A stretch of DNA of 64,000 bases from Leguminivora glycinivorella (taxonomy: Eukaryota; Arthropoda; Insecta; Lepidoptera; Tortricidae). Position numbers and translations under genes: made by a program. How positions within the stretch are numbered: position 1 is the stretch's first letter; each line of letters starts with the position of its first letter. The notes beneath the pieces are model-generated. The model had not been told where the DNA came from and did not search any database. It saw nothing but the letters and a program-made list of their open reading frames with translations. The stretch is from assembly GCF_023078275.1 (NCBI RefSeq), contig NC_062975.1, positions 5,369,141 through 5,433,140 on the forward strand, in the 5' to 3' direction. Shown in pieces: positions 37,601-52,600 of this stretch.

Positions 37601-40600
37601 GGTTTTGCCTGTGCAATTGCCGACGAAGTTATGATGACGAACAACTACCGGAAATATATCCTGAAGGACGGTACGGTCGACATTTGTCGGGCATGCCGCC
37701 GTCCCGGAGAGTCACTCAGGCATATCATCTCCGGTTGTTCTCATCTAGCTAACGGTTAGTACTTGCACAGGCATAATCTCGTAGCCAGGATCATTCACCA
37801 GCAGCTTGCTCTTCAATACGGCCTTGTGGACCGCGAAGTACCGTACTACAAGTACATACCTGCGCCAGTTCTCGAAAATGGTCGTGCCACGCTCTATTGG
37901 GATCGATCTATTATCACTGACAGGACTATTGTAGCCAATAAGCCTGACATTGTCATAATAGATCGATCGCAACGCCGGGCCGTGCTCGTCGACATCACCA
38001 TCCCCCATGATGAGAATCTCGTGAAAGCCGAGAAGGACAAGTCCAGTAAGTACCTAGACTTGGCTTACGAGATAACCGCCATGTGGGATGTTGATTCGAC
38101 GATCATTGTCCCGATAGTCGTTTCAGCGAACGGTCTCATAGCGAAGAGTCTCGACCAACATCTAGAGAGACTCTCGCTAGGTGGTTGGATCAAGGGTCAG
38201 ATGCAGAAGGCGGTGATCTTGGACACGGCGCGGATAGTCCGACGGTTCCTCTCTCTGCAGCCCTAACCACCGGCAGCTTGGGCCCTGCCCCACTGCTGGC
38301 GGCACCCTAGGTTAGGTTTTTTATAATGTGTTTATATATTTTGTATTGTTTTGTAAGTGGTTTTGTATTTTACTTTTATAATCATATTATAAAATAGCCT
38401 AGCCTGAGATTTAAAATGAATAAAGAGAATTATAAAGTACCTAAATATATATTTAGAAAGTTAACGCTCGTTTTGAATGGCACTTCTCCACTCAACTAGA
38501 CTAGACCAAATATTCATGGAACAATCACCAGCATATATGACTATGAACGGCCGTGCAAAAATATCTACTGACTCTGACGACATATTCCCGGCGTAAATTT
38601 GTGATGCTCCGTGACCGGCAAAAACATCGTCTCTCTTTCTAGCGTCTCGCGAGCGTAGCGTCGGGCCAACTGTATGGAAAAAGACGCCGCGTAGGCGCGG
38701 CTTAGCCATACAGTTGGCCCGACGCTACGATTGCTAGACGGCAGATGTGGGGAGTGTCCTTATCCGCAGAAATATCTGATCGGGTAGCTTAAAAATATTT
38801 GATTCGTTATAAATAAAAATCTAAATTACACTCTCACTCGCATAAATATCTATCCATTGTTAAAGCAAATATATATCTTACGGGCTAGAAATCATTAATA
38901 TGTAATTAAAGTGCAATAACAAACCCTACCTTAGTTGCCTTAGAGCGGTAAATTGTATGTTGTATGAGGTGATTTGACATCAGACTCACGAAACACGTGC
39001 AGTATTGTCAGTGCATATGTCTGTCTCATCTGTTGTTAAACTATGACAAGTAAACTTATTACAAATCTGATATCAGAAGCCTTTTTACAAGCTTTTATTC
39101 AACTTGCCTTGTTAGTATAATATATCTTAGTTTGGGCCAAAACGTAGAAGCTAAATTTGACCCGCTTTCCGATTTGCGATTGAGCTGAAATTTTGCACAC
39201 TTATGTAAATCACGTGACAATGCAATATTCTGGTATCATGGAGGTGATCTGATGATGGAGCAGAAAGGTGGTCAGAGGAACTCTGTTATGAAACGTCGTA
39301 TCCACATTGAGTAAGGGGTATTTAGAAACATCTCGGAGAGCAATAGATGATTTTTGAAAGAAAGGTACAGTCGGCTAAGGTAAAGCCTGTGCCAAAAATG
39401 ATTTTTTTGCAAAAAAACTTATTATAAATTGGGAGGTGAATTTTTATATTATCTCTACATATCATTAAGAAGAAAAACCGGCCAAGAGCGCATCGGACCA
39501 CGGTCAGTGTAGGGTTCCGTTCCGTAGTTTTCGACATTTTACATATTGACAATTTAATAAATACCGTAATTTGGGGTGAATAGGGTTCCCGGGGTATATA
39601 ATGCTATTATATTTAAATAATATATTTTATGATTTATGTAAATAATATATTTACATACATACATACATACATACAATCACGCCTGTTTCCCAGAGGGGTA
39701 GGCAGAGATCACAGATTTCCATTTACTACGATCCTGACAAACCACTTTCGCTTCACACACTTTCATAACGTTTCTCATACACGCTCGTCGGTTTCGAGTA
39801 CTTCTGACCTGGCCTTTTTGCAATATTTCCCCGATTTGATCAAGAAAAGTTCGCCTAGGTCTTCCACTACCAACTGACCCTTCCACTCCTTTTTCATATA
39901 CTTTCTTCGTTAATCTCCTCTCATCCATCCTCTCTACATGCCCAAACCACCTTAACATACCCATCTCAATCTTTGTCACCACATCTACATCCACTCCACA
40001 CTTCTCTCTTATCACGCTATTTCTGATCCTATCACTCAACTCACTCAAATAATATATTTACAGACATGAAAATGTCTGTCAAAGTAGGCATTCAAATTTA
40101 TTGGATTTTTTACTCATTTTAACTTCATTTTTGTGTGAAATTTTGCTAAGAATTTGTTCATTATCCTTTTGAATGTAGTGTATACCTACACTTCTAAAGT
40201 TTATGTTTAACAGAAAATCATAAGACATATTTTCATTTTTATAATGGTTTTCATGAAGAAAGCGATGCAACTGTGTTGGGGAACTTTTACGGGATGAACA
40301 AATATCCGCGGCCTGAGGGGTGAATAGGATCAATAATGGGGGGAAACGGGTCGCAAAGGGGGTGAATAGGTTTACGAAGGGGGTGATTAGGGTCGGAAGA
40401 GGGGTGAATTGGGATGTGTAGTCAATGGTTGTCAAATTGTATAAAAGATATATAACTTACCTAAAGTGATGTTTTTATGAATGACCTCTCTGTATATGGA
40501 CGCAATTTATACGTCAATGTATTGCTTCGTAGTTAGACTAGATACAATAAATTAACATTTAGAAATGTTAATCACACTTCTGTCAACCACAAGTCAACGT

Positions 40601-43600
40601 TTCTACTTAAGTCCACAAAAACCACCCATGGTTGCTATAATATAAACGGATTACTTTAAAATAAAAATCATAAGTATGAAACTATACATCTAGGGAAGAA
40701 ATAAAATTATTTTATTGAATAATTTTTGATTTGTTATTTTCAAGTTTATATTTTTTTTTTTGAAAAAAAAAAAAAAAACAACTTAAACTAATTTTGTACA
40801 TGAATTAACTTGCCAAACTGTTACGTTTAATGGCAAGAATGGAATGGATATAAATTCTCAATTCGCTCAAAGGTTGGAAGAGATCCCTTATAGGTATAAG
40901 TTCGCCTTTGTACACCATAACTACATATACTGTATTTTTATGTCCTAACTTGTCTTATGTACAATAAAGTGTTCACATACATACATACATAAATTGAAAT
41001 ATATATCATACACGAAAGAAAAAACGACAAGGCCCACTGGTGGCCGAGCCGGGAATCGAACCCGGGTCTTCAGCTTACGCAGCTAACGTCATTACCACTA
41101 GGCCACCCGCCCGCCGTGTGGTACCCGACGAAATTTCTCTAGTGTATGTTATCTCTGATAGGTACATTTTGACCACCTCGTATATGAATCTTTAAGGCCC
41201 TTTTGCACCAACCACTTAACTCGGGGTTAGTGGGCTGTCAACTGTCACATTCCATGTAAAATGGTGGGTTAACCCTCAGGTTAACCCTCCATATTCGTTG
41301 GTGCAAGTGGCACTTAGAGGATTAGGGTATAGCGAGAGAGATGGCGGGTTCGATTCACGGCTCAGCCACCAGGAGGCCTTGTCGTTCTTACTTTCGTGCG
41401 TGATATCTATTTCAATGCATAAGTATGAACACGGTTATGACTTTATTTTCAAGTAAGTAATTTTTGCTGATAAACTTTTTTTTCGGCATTCAATTTTGTA
41501 AGGTATGCTCCCAGCCGAAGATCAGCGCTGATCAAGAGGCACCAAAGAGAACACGTCCGTTCCATACAAGATTTATTAGCAGAGAGCGAAAATATAACCT
41601 ACCCACAATCAATCGGCGCCTAATTACTAAACTACCCACATTTGTCACAAAATTATTTCAAAAATACTTAAGTCATTATCAGTTTGCCGTTAATATTTGT
41701 GGGATATTAAATTGGACCAGGAGTGATATTTAAAAAAAACTATACATTTATAACCTTTTGAATTTTGGAATTCGGTTAAAAAATCCGGCCAAATGAGAAT
41801 CTATTTTCGCACAATTGTAAAACTAAATTATCTTTACTAGTTACCTCCAAAATACTAAATGAAATGACATCTATTGCGACTTAAGTAGTTTGCATAAATT
41901 AGTAACCCAATTCACCTAGAGATGGCGCTGTACTTTGGGCTCTTAGTACATCGTTTTCTGAAGATTTTGGGGTCATGGGGTCGGAACGGGTATGAAGTAA
42001 CTTAATTTGTGGTGAATAGGGCCAAAACCGACTTTTGAACGTCGATAGCAGTTTTTTTATATGTGCCATGCTAATTTTTTACACAAAAAATCTTCCAGCG
42101 GTGTGAACTTCGGGTTGTCTTTGAAAATATTTCGTTTTATTTAGTAATTTTCGCTCACCCTAACGTTGGGGTGAATAGGGTCGGGAATGGGGTGAATAGA
42201 GAAAAGTGCTAGGGTTGATTTTTTTGGATTACGAACAAAACCTGACCTGTCACGAGCATATTATATTTATTTTATCAAAAAATAAGGAACTAATATGTTA
42301 TGAGTAGTCGGTAATGTATTAATAAAATAAATTTATCGAAATCTAGACATATGATAACCCTAAACCAACCTTTATAGTTATATGGTGCTCTGACGCAGTG
42401 AACAAGAAAGTATGGTCGTGGGCAGTGCGGATAACGTGTCAAAATATAAGCATAGTTTGTTGCTATTTTTCATGTTTAAATAACTTCTAAACTAACGTAG
42501 TGGGTATTAAAGTAAAAGGTTCACAGTGAACATTAGCTTGCCAGACATGTGTTTAGCTATACCATTGTATTGAGTGTTGTATCATAAAGTCAAACTAGGC
42601 ATTTATTACTAATTATTTACTATGTGGGGTGTCTTTGATCACTTGCATGGGGTAACATTGACCATAATGACACATAGTTGATTATTGTCTGATTATGTTA
42701 CGGTACTTGTTGAGACTGATAATTTGATCTCTTCTTGTGATAAATATTGAAACAATTGCAAATAAAGGTGGTTTTTCGAAGATGGTAATTTTTATTTTTA
42801 ATCAAAGTAACCCCAAAATAGCGTTAAAGAGTTGTAATATTTGACTCTGCGAACCGTTTCTTATCTTTTCTTGAGATAAAATACTTTTGTAAGGGATTAC
42901 ATTCGATTACCATTAAAAAAATACATAGGGTATCAAAGTAACCCCAATGTCAGTTTAAGTTTGATAACATCGTTTTTTTTTTGCGTACATTATTTTGTTA
43001 CCTTTCTAGATTTTTAGCAGGAAAAGACTAAAAAAGTTGATGGTCCCATTTTTTTCTTTCTTTGTTACGTTACATTGACCAATTATGGAATTTATACTTC
43101 TCTAACTTCTACATTTAATGGGTAAAAATACCCATTAAATGTAGAAGCTAGAGAAGTTTAAATTCCCAAATTGGTCAATGTAACCCCAGTTTACGGCAGA
43201 CACCGTGAACCTTTTCTAATAATTCTCTTTTTATACATACATACAAACTTTTAGTTACAAACTTAGTTCAGAATTTTTTTCTGTAAAACTTTTATAAATT
43301 GTTCTACCTATCAAGTTCAAAATAATTTTCCTAGAAAGTCTTAATAAAGTTCTGCTTTTGAGATTTTTTCATATTTGAGAAAACAGCCCTTATTGCCTGA
43401 AATACGGCGACATTGATATTTGCTTTTTCGTATTTTTGCCATGCTAATTTGAACCTCATCTCTGAGCGATGTTTTTTATTTTCAGTCACGTCACAGATGT
43501 TTATGACATAACATCTAGGTATTTAGCCATTTAAAAGAAACTACAAGTGGCTTTACAGACGTGGCGACTGCAACTGGTACAGGGCCTAAGCCATAATTTA

Positions 43601-46600
43601 AAATTATATTGTGATTTTTATATGTATTTGTGTTTTATTTAATGCTAAGTATGAGTTTCAACATTTTCAACTCAAGAAACTGAAATTAAGAGAAGAGACT
43701 AGGAAATTGGGTAAGATCAAGAGTCTGATGCAGATAGCGATGGCGGTATTGGATATGATAAGATATTCCCTGTCTTCCTTTGGGTCTCTGACTTGACTGA
43801 TGCTAGCTGTACTCTATTCATTAGGTTTTTATTTTATACACATGCTTTATTTTTGTATAAACTAAATGATAAAAAAACCTAACGACCAAAAAGAATAAAG
43901 AAAATATCTGATAGTCTTTAATACAACCCGCATATACGTAATGCACAGCTCAGGCCTCTGAAGACCTGCAGGGCAATCATGGTCGCGCGATAAATGATAA
44001 AACATCGGGCCGTCCCTATCCCACTTACAAATAAAGCGATAGGGCTGATGTTTTATCATTTAGCACGCGACCATAATTGTTTGCCTGGAGGTATCGACCT
44101 TCACACACGTCTTTGAAAAATGTTTGCGGGGATAGGCGGGTTGACGATTTTTAATCTAAGTATAGAAAAGTAACGCAAAATGAAGTGCAAAGTAATTTGA
44201 AATACACCTAGGTAAACAATCAACTGAGTAAGGAACGTTATCTACATATGTAGGTAAATTAAAGTCACATGAGACATGGACAGAGAAGGAAAGCTAGATG
44301 ACGCGTATTTTTTCTCTGTCTTCTTGTATGCTACCTTTTTTACAGTTTTAATTTCTCAAAGGAGGTCAGTAGTTGACTACAAACTCAAAATAACACTCTT
44401 GAAAAAAATTAAGGGTCACTGACCTTTCACAGTAAATTGAGGTAGTGTGAGTGAAGGGTGTTTGTGTGTGTAATGGGGTAATTTGACAGATTCTGAAAAT
44501 TCTCCCTGCTCTACCCCCTCTTAAAACACAGTAAGTCTATATGACGAAGATACAAGTTTTTTTAAAAGAAGTGACCATATCAACCCTGAAATGTGTCGCT
44601 TAACTTCAAACTTAGGTAAATCCATTCTGCTTTAAGGTTGAATATATAAAAAACATAATATTGATCTGAAAAATAATCTGCCTTATAGCAGAATGGATTT
44701 ACTCAAGTTTGAAGTTAAGCGACACAAATAGGCATGGAATTGTCAGTGTCAAGACTGTCAAGTGTCAATGTCACTGTGGTCAAATAGCCCACTGTAGCCT
44801 ACACTGTGTCTCTGTATCAACTGAGATAACTTTGTGTCATAGTTCGGGTTTTAAAGCTGGGCCACACATGCGCGTTTTGAGAGCGGAGCGTTAGCGCAAT
44901 GATAGCGTTGCGCCCAGCGGACGCCAACGAACTAACGAGCACTCTGTTAACGCTACGCTATCAAAACGCTTTATGTGTGGCGGAAGCTTTAGAATATACT
45001 CTAGCATTAACGTATCATTATGATCAATAGCTGTATTGATCAAGTAATGAGTGATGACATCATATGTCTGACACTTGACAGCTGGGAATACAAGATGATA
45101 GTATAGCTTTATCCATGTTGTCCTTGACTTTTTATAAAGGCTCAGGGTGTACAGTCAACCAATCTGAATCCTAGGCCACTGTAGAACCCTTTCACAGTAA
45201 AATATAAGTCAATCAAACTGACTTCTATAGCAAATAAAGCACGGTGTCAATACGACAGGGTTCTAGAGTGGCCTAGGATTCTAATCGGTTGACTGTACAT
45301 AGGTATGTTGTAGAAAATATTTGCTCGACTATATTTTACTTAATTACTTGTTAGCTTAACACTACAATGTCATTAAAACAATTCTTTTAAACAGATTTTT
45401 ATTTACTTTACAAATCGGTCAGCAAATATTATTGTAATGTAAAACAGATCTAATCTACCTACAGTAATGAAGTAAACACCTGTTTTCACACATTATTATT
45501 ACATAAGTTCTATTGACGATACCCGTGCGACACCCATAACAAGTTATCTAAAACATTTCATTCTAATAAAAGACATGTAACTCAGTATAGACAGATAAAG
45601 TCTATGAAAAAAACGTACCTCATAACCATAGATAAAAAGGTACGGTGACATAGATGGCGTTACACCTTTGCGGGACGCTCGGCTAGATGGCGCTAATATT
45701 AATATTTGAAATTTTAACACATAGCAAGCTAAGAATATGGGCCAAATTGTCAAAATTGAGGTCCAAAAGTTTTAAGCCCGTGTCGGGAGGTGGCAGTATA
45801 TGCACTATGATTACACATTTTACTTTGACAATAACTCTCTATAAAACTCGATCCTCCTTGATTCTAATGTATACTGTCGTCATTGGCACACACACCTCGG
45901 ACACTGACGATCAAATATATGAAAGAGGCGCGTTCCTACGCACACTGTCTAAGCTCGTGTAGGTGAACGCGTACCATGCTTGTATAAGTGAGATATGACA
46001 GGTCGACTTTTCGCGTTCTTGACAGGCGGTAACTGTGAGGTAACCGAGAGTGGCCATACTGTACGGTATAGTACTCTTTATTATACTGTCCTGTCGTATT
46101 AATCACTTCGCGGTTAATACTTTGTAGCCTACTAATAAGGGCCCAAAGGATGAACCATGAGGTAATTTAAAATTCTCTATATTTTTTTCCGGCTAGTGAA
46201 TGGGATACTTAACTATTAACATGGTTTTTAAGTTTTTATATAAGTATAATTTAAGACTTTTTTCTTTTTAATAGTATAATACGTATTTAATTAAGGTTTG
46301 TTATATTATTCATTTATACCCTATTTAATGTCTTGTATATTTACATGGAGATCATAATTTTATAGTTACTTGCAATATTTTACGTTGTCGAAGCACCTAT
46401 TAGGGGCACACAGGAACGTTTACATAAATTTTAATGTTGATTTAAAATGTTAATATCCAACAATCAAAACAGCCAGTTTTTTTTACTTTATCTACACTCG
46501 TGTCTTGGGGTCGGTCTCATATTAAAAGAAACTGAGTATGAGTACTTATTTACACTAGACTTGAAAAAACAGCGTCTTGACTTGAAATTCAAGAATTGTA

Positions 46601-49600
46601 ACTCACTTTCAATTGTCTCAATACTCATGCCTAATTTTAAATCTTACGTTATAATACAATATACATTTAAAACTTGTCCAAAACTTCATGAATCAACGCG
46701 AAGGCCGATGATGTAATGGCGGCGTGGGACTGTTTGCCGTCACTCCGCACGGCAAATACTGGTAATTGAGCAAATATTGGCTTCACGTGGCCAAAACTAT
46801 CCGATACAACTTCGTTAGTGCAACATGTTGTACCTACTCGTACCTATAGGATAGGTGCCTATACTAACAAAGGGGCGGAGGAGATTTACCCCAACGATGT
46901 TAATTTATATGGATGAAGCTGAATTGACACCTGCAAGTTTTGAGATGCAACTATGGGTATGAGCCGTATGAGTGAGTGGCAAATATCTGCATCTGTTTTT
47001 GGCATATTGTTTCAAAAGTTGCAGCAGTAACATACAGGTGTAAATTCAACTTTAGACGTCTCATACAATGCCCGTCAAATGTTTTCGACTGTACAAGTTG
47101 GGGCACGGACACGATCGCTTGGCGTCACTCAAAGGTATTTTTTTTGGCGCTTCAATGAATCGGCACCATTCGTTAATAGGCTATGATTTACCCAAAATCA
47201 ATTTCTTCACAAAGTTACCCAGTTATATTCGTTTGAAATCTTGTTTTCCTCTTGAAATAATCGGCTTTGCGCTAGAACGAAAAAGGGTATATAAATCCAC
47301 TCGGATGGAATTGTGGCATTGGATTGATCCGTCAGGTTGTAATGTAATCTGCTGAATATGCTACGGCGTAGCAATCGTAGAAGGTCCTGCAACGCGTAGC
47401 CACGGTGTATACTTGCTCTTGTTTGTACAAATGTACATCGCTATAAAACCGGCATCACAATTCGAAAGTGCGTGAATCAGAATTACATTTCGTCACTACT
47501 TTGAAAAAAAATTCGTATCTCACACTGCTACTCAAAGTTACGTACGTTACGAAGTTAGTAACGTAGTAAGTCTATAGGTACGCATTCCATACATACTTAC
47601 TTAGGTACAGCGGGGCAAATCTCGACTGGGGGACAAATGTAACTGGTCCATTTTTTCCATGTTTTACAATGTGTTTGCATAATGGTAGACGTGTTCAGTG
47701 GATACATGTAGAACTCAACATCATAGTGTAATAATGGAAAACATGGATTAGTTAAAATTGCCCTCCAGTCGAGATTTTCCCCATTGTACTTTACATTTTT
47801 CTTTTTATTGACAGAAGAATATACAAGTTTTTTTTTTCAGAGTAGTGACGATTTTAATTATGTTATTTATTTAGTTATTTTACGACTAGACCCCAATAGA
47901 TGTACAATTCGGATTTACGTGTAAATGTACTTTCGAATTAACTTTTATTGCTAAACAAAAACAGCTTTCAATTAAGTACTATTTCACTGATCTAATATTA
48001 CGAGTACCTATTCAATTCAAGTATTGCGTTCAAGAATATTTGCTTTCACGTTGCCGTGCTAATGAGTAATACTATGTTAAACCACTATGCAAAGAGAACC
48101 GTGTAAATTGTATATGCTACATTTATATGAAGCGACATCGTTGAGAAGCACTACAAACGCCAAAAGTATCACGATCCATAGCTTTAAGCATTCTAGTTTC
48201 TTACCGTAAACCGCAGTAAGTATCCGGTGTCCTGTGGTCGACGTGGTCGGACACACGGCTCGTTGCGACACCGAAACGTAAATAACATTATGATCCACTT
48301 TTTATTTTTAAAACAAAAAGTCAAGGTGTATTAGAGTGGCTGACCTGACAATTTATAAACTGAAATGTTAAAATACATGTTTTAACACCTCAGTTTATAA
48401 ATATGCTCTGAAAGTTATGAATTTGTTTAGTTCATTTATTTTTATAAGTTTTTTATAAGTCATGTAACTGAAACGAATACAGTTATTTGTATTTGGTTAT
48501 AAGGATTTGTCGTCTAACCCTCGTTATCAAGCTGATAAAGTTCGTTTGTCCTTTTCTGTCAGTCCAATCCGACATAAGGAATAAACGAACTTTATGGGCT
48601 TGATAAATTTAGTGAACGGTTATGAATAAGGGGGTAAGTAAAGTATGTAACTACATTAAACTGTAATATTACACTGTGTTACCCTGGTTGTACGAATTCA
48701 CGCAGATAAGCTCATTTTATTGAAATTTCATTTAAAAGTTGTTCATTTTATTGGCGCAATGGCGGTGAAGAGTCATCGAGTTTCTGTTCTTTTCGATTTA
48801 CTTAAACGTATTAAATTTACTTAGCTGCAATTTTGAGTAAAAGAAATACAAATTAGCTACTGAACTTATGGCTCAAGGGACATTCGATCAAAACCGGCCC
48901 GCCTAAATAAATCAACAGAGCCTTACGAGTACGTCACCATCATCGAACTCAACTTAATGCGAAACTGTCACCAGCCGAGCCGCAATTACGATCGACACCG
49001 TTACTGCCTCCCACGTCCCGTGCCCACTTACTCACGGGTCGAGGTAAGGATGCCGGTCCATAACACTACTTATTTTGCACTAAGATTACCGCCGAAATAC
49101 TTGCTACAATCAGCATCAAAAGGAGCGAAAAGAAGTAGAAGGAACTACCATCCTTTAACCGCTAAACAAGAGACGTGATATATAGAACGAATAATTAAAC
49201 TTTGGCATTCTTAACCACGAACTGTATAAGATTTGTATCTATTTTTAGAAAAGTTAATTATTCATGATGTTAGACACTTTTTGGTGCACTTATTCATGCT
49301 GACTGTACTAGAGACAAAATCAAATACACTAGCACCATAGTAGCCAAAACCAAAATAGACACATGAATATCAAAACATATAAATAAGCTCTGTCAGGATT
49401 TTCTGTGGGATAGTACTTAATGTATCGCCCGTATAAGGTCTTACACACTGTACATTTATGTACAATCATATATGACCATGCAATACATGCTTACACAAAC
49501 TGAACGTAATCTAGGCCTCAAAATGCAAATTGCTCGTGTCAGAGGAGCGTTTAGCGCGTAATGGTGCAGGCCTTGTGTGTTTAAGCTGCAAGCGTTTATC

Positions 49601-52600
49601 GCTGTGCAATGTGCATACTTGGATACACCAATTTGATCGAATGACGGCTATTATTCGTCGGCAACACCATACCATGCTAAGGATTTAAACATAGTAGATA
49701 TTGTATGTGGTATAGGTACTTTTAGAATTAAGTACTTACGACTTCCTTTAAAATATTGTATTGTAACATTCTCAAGTAAATGGTAGTCGCTTACCATACC
49801 TAAAGAGGAAATTTGAAAGCGTCCATATGCTTGAGCGAGCGACAATGTGGTAAATTTTGCATGGTGGGCACAATTATTTAATTACCAATTCGTGTGCTAC
49901 GTGTAGTAGGTAGCATTAGGTTAGGTTATAAAATGTACCTAGATAGTAAACAATTACCTTCGCACATTAGCAAGCCATAGACCACGCAATAAATACTAAC
50001 CCCCTTATTCATAAACGTACTCTAAAGTTCCTTTGTCCTTTTCTATCTCACCAATACGTCGGAAAGGGACAAACGAACTTTATCCGCTTGATAACTTTAG
50101 AGTACGTTTATGAATAAGGGGGTTATTGTTTATTAGTTTTCTAACTTAATTACTTACTCCCTTTACTCTCCTCGGTTTAATTCAAATCAAGAGCCGATTT
50201 GTAGGTAATAAATCTAATATACCGTCTATTCTTATTAAATACCTGTTTAATTAAATAAATTATAATTCACAATAATTATTATCTTCGCTATACAATTAGT
50301 AGTTCAATGGACGTGAGCCCTAATGATTAGCAATTAAAATCAGTCTGCTGCCCGTGGGATGGTAAAAGTTGTCAATCGCGGACCTTTCACTCGAGAACAA
50401 TGGGCAGTGGCGTACGGTTATTGAAATTATTTGACTTTAACTGGATCGAGATCAGTCAATAATGATGATTAATTGAGTACAGACAGACAAATATATATTA
50501 CTTGACTACTTGTCTGTGCGTAATATGGGGGAAGCATAATTATTAACTACTTACATTATTATTTAAAGGACAAACATACCCAAATCTTTCTAATCCCACA
50601 GCAAACTTATAAGGCTTGACTATCGTAATGATTAGACGACAGTTATTACCTATACCATTAGGGATGTACTTGAATAATAGCAACAAATATTCCGTGACCC
50701 GTGACATCAAAAATGACCTTTTTTGAACCCTGGACATCGCACAAAGTAGAATGAGTATCGATTAGCCTACCTAAAAAAACAGCTTTATTTGTTACTACTC
50801 TTTGACATTTCACACTATAATGCTCATGCTAGCTAGCTGTAAGGTAGTAGTTATAGTAACCGATACCTTCAATATAAATAAAACACCCCCCTAGTAAAGT
50901 CACGTAAAGTTCGCTTTATCCACGTGTTCTGCACGCGAACTTCAATGTTGCATCGAACAACTTTATCGAAATCGTTCCAACGATAAAAACATGTCTAAAG
51001 GCGAAAACTTGAAAACCACAAAACCTTATAAATTGCAGATTTTGACATGATCCTTGCAAAGTTATCGTTTATCCCCTTGAGGAAGCTTCAACTAGTTCAA
51101 ACTGGCGTACAATTTGAACGAACAAAACTACCTACTTAACATTAGTCAGTCATTTGAAAAGCACTGTTTTTCTTCTCGTTCCTTTTCGTCGCTAGTGGCG
51201 ATCATCGACATGTTTCGAATCATCATTATGGTGATGGTTCATCAGACATGACATCGATAAGAATGCCAGCGGCGGCTGCACTCCTTGCACGAAAGTTTAA
51301 ATACATAGAAGAAGTAAGGTATTTTAACTCAGAGTTCTGATTTTTAATGTTCTTTTTTTGGTAGATAGCCCTACCTTCGATGAACGACGTTACAATGCAT
51401 AGCGTGCATCCAAATATAACGGGTCGAAATATCGATGCCGCTTGCAAGCTCAAGGACGAATCTCCATACAAATCTGATGTATCGGAGACACGCAAACGAT
51501 TTTTATGATGTCATAAACACGAATAAGGGAACTTCCAAATTTGTATGAATAGATATTGTAATGCTGGTTCTATACTTATAGAACTTCCTGGTGAAAAAAA
51601 CAGCAAGGCACGATATAGGTTCAATTGTAATGGCTATAGCACTATTTTACTACAACTAGGTACAAAAGGTTTATATTGTATGACCAACAAGTTATTTTCT
51701 TAAATAGAGACACTTGTCAAAGAGTCACTTACGCGTTGTTGCGCGGGTTAGTAGCCGACTAACTCATAGTTGGCTGTTTATACACTACATTTTCTGACCT
51801 TGAACGTGCATGTTGGTAATAGTTATTTAAGTCCTTGGTCTCAAACATTACATCAAATATTCAATCAATTAAAATTTACACACCTATTATATGTGACATT
51901 TTATTAATAAAGTCATTGTAAACATCCAAATAAGGACGCAATAAAAATATAAACAGCCAATCGATACCGGTTGGATAAGGTTATTTATTATGGTTTAACT
52001 CCATATTAAATTACAAATCAGTTAGAACTTGTACCTACATTTTTATGGGATGCGGCTACAACCATTAATTGTCTTTACTTATGTATAATAAACCTTAATC
52101 GACCTATAACTTACACTTCCATTTACGAGCATTTTGAAACTTTTATGAAAAACCATCTTATTACCTATAGGTACTAACGCCTAAAAACGTTGTCTGGCTC
52201 ACAAATCAGAGTCACAAGCATTTTATCATAACCCATCAACTAACGCAACTTAATCTCCCCCAGGAACCAAGAAGATGGAGTACAAGACCCGACAGTGGCA
52301 CGAGAAGTGTTTCTGCTGCGTAGTGTGCAAGAACCCGATCGGCACCAAGAGCTTCATCCCGCGTGAGCAGGAAATCTACTGCGCCGGCTGCTATGAGGAC
52401 AAGTTCGCTACCCGCTGCGTCAAGTGCAACAAGGTAAGACTGAACGAGAGAAAGAGATAGATACTCGCTAGGTATATGTCTTGTGGTGTTGCCATATGGA
52501 AGGACTATAGCTGGCGGTGGAAAAAAGTGCGTAGTGTGCAAGAACCCGATTGGCACCAAGAGCATCAACCCCGTGAGCAGGAAATCTACTGCGCCAGCTG

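Noticed and set aside
41029..41128. Possible functional tRNA gene on -
   Set aside because: The T-arm is intact but the spacing between boxes is too long, and a partial copy sits 200 bp away; called SINE.
47068..47355. 95-codon + frame
   Set aside because: No recognisable motif, no splice context, Met-rich start by chance.
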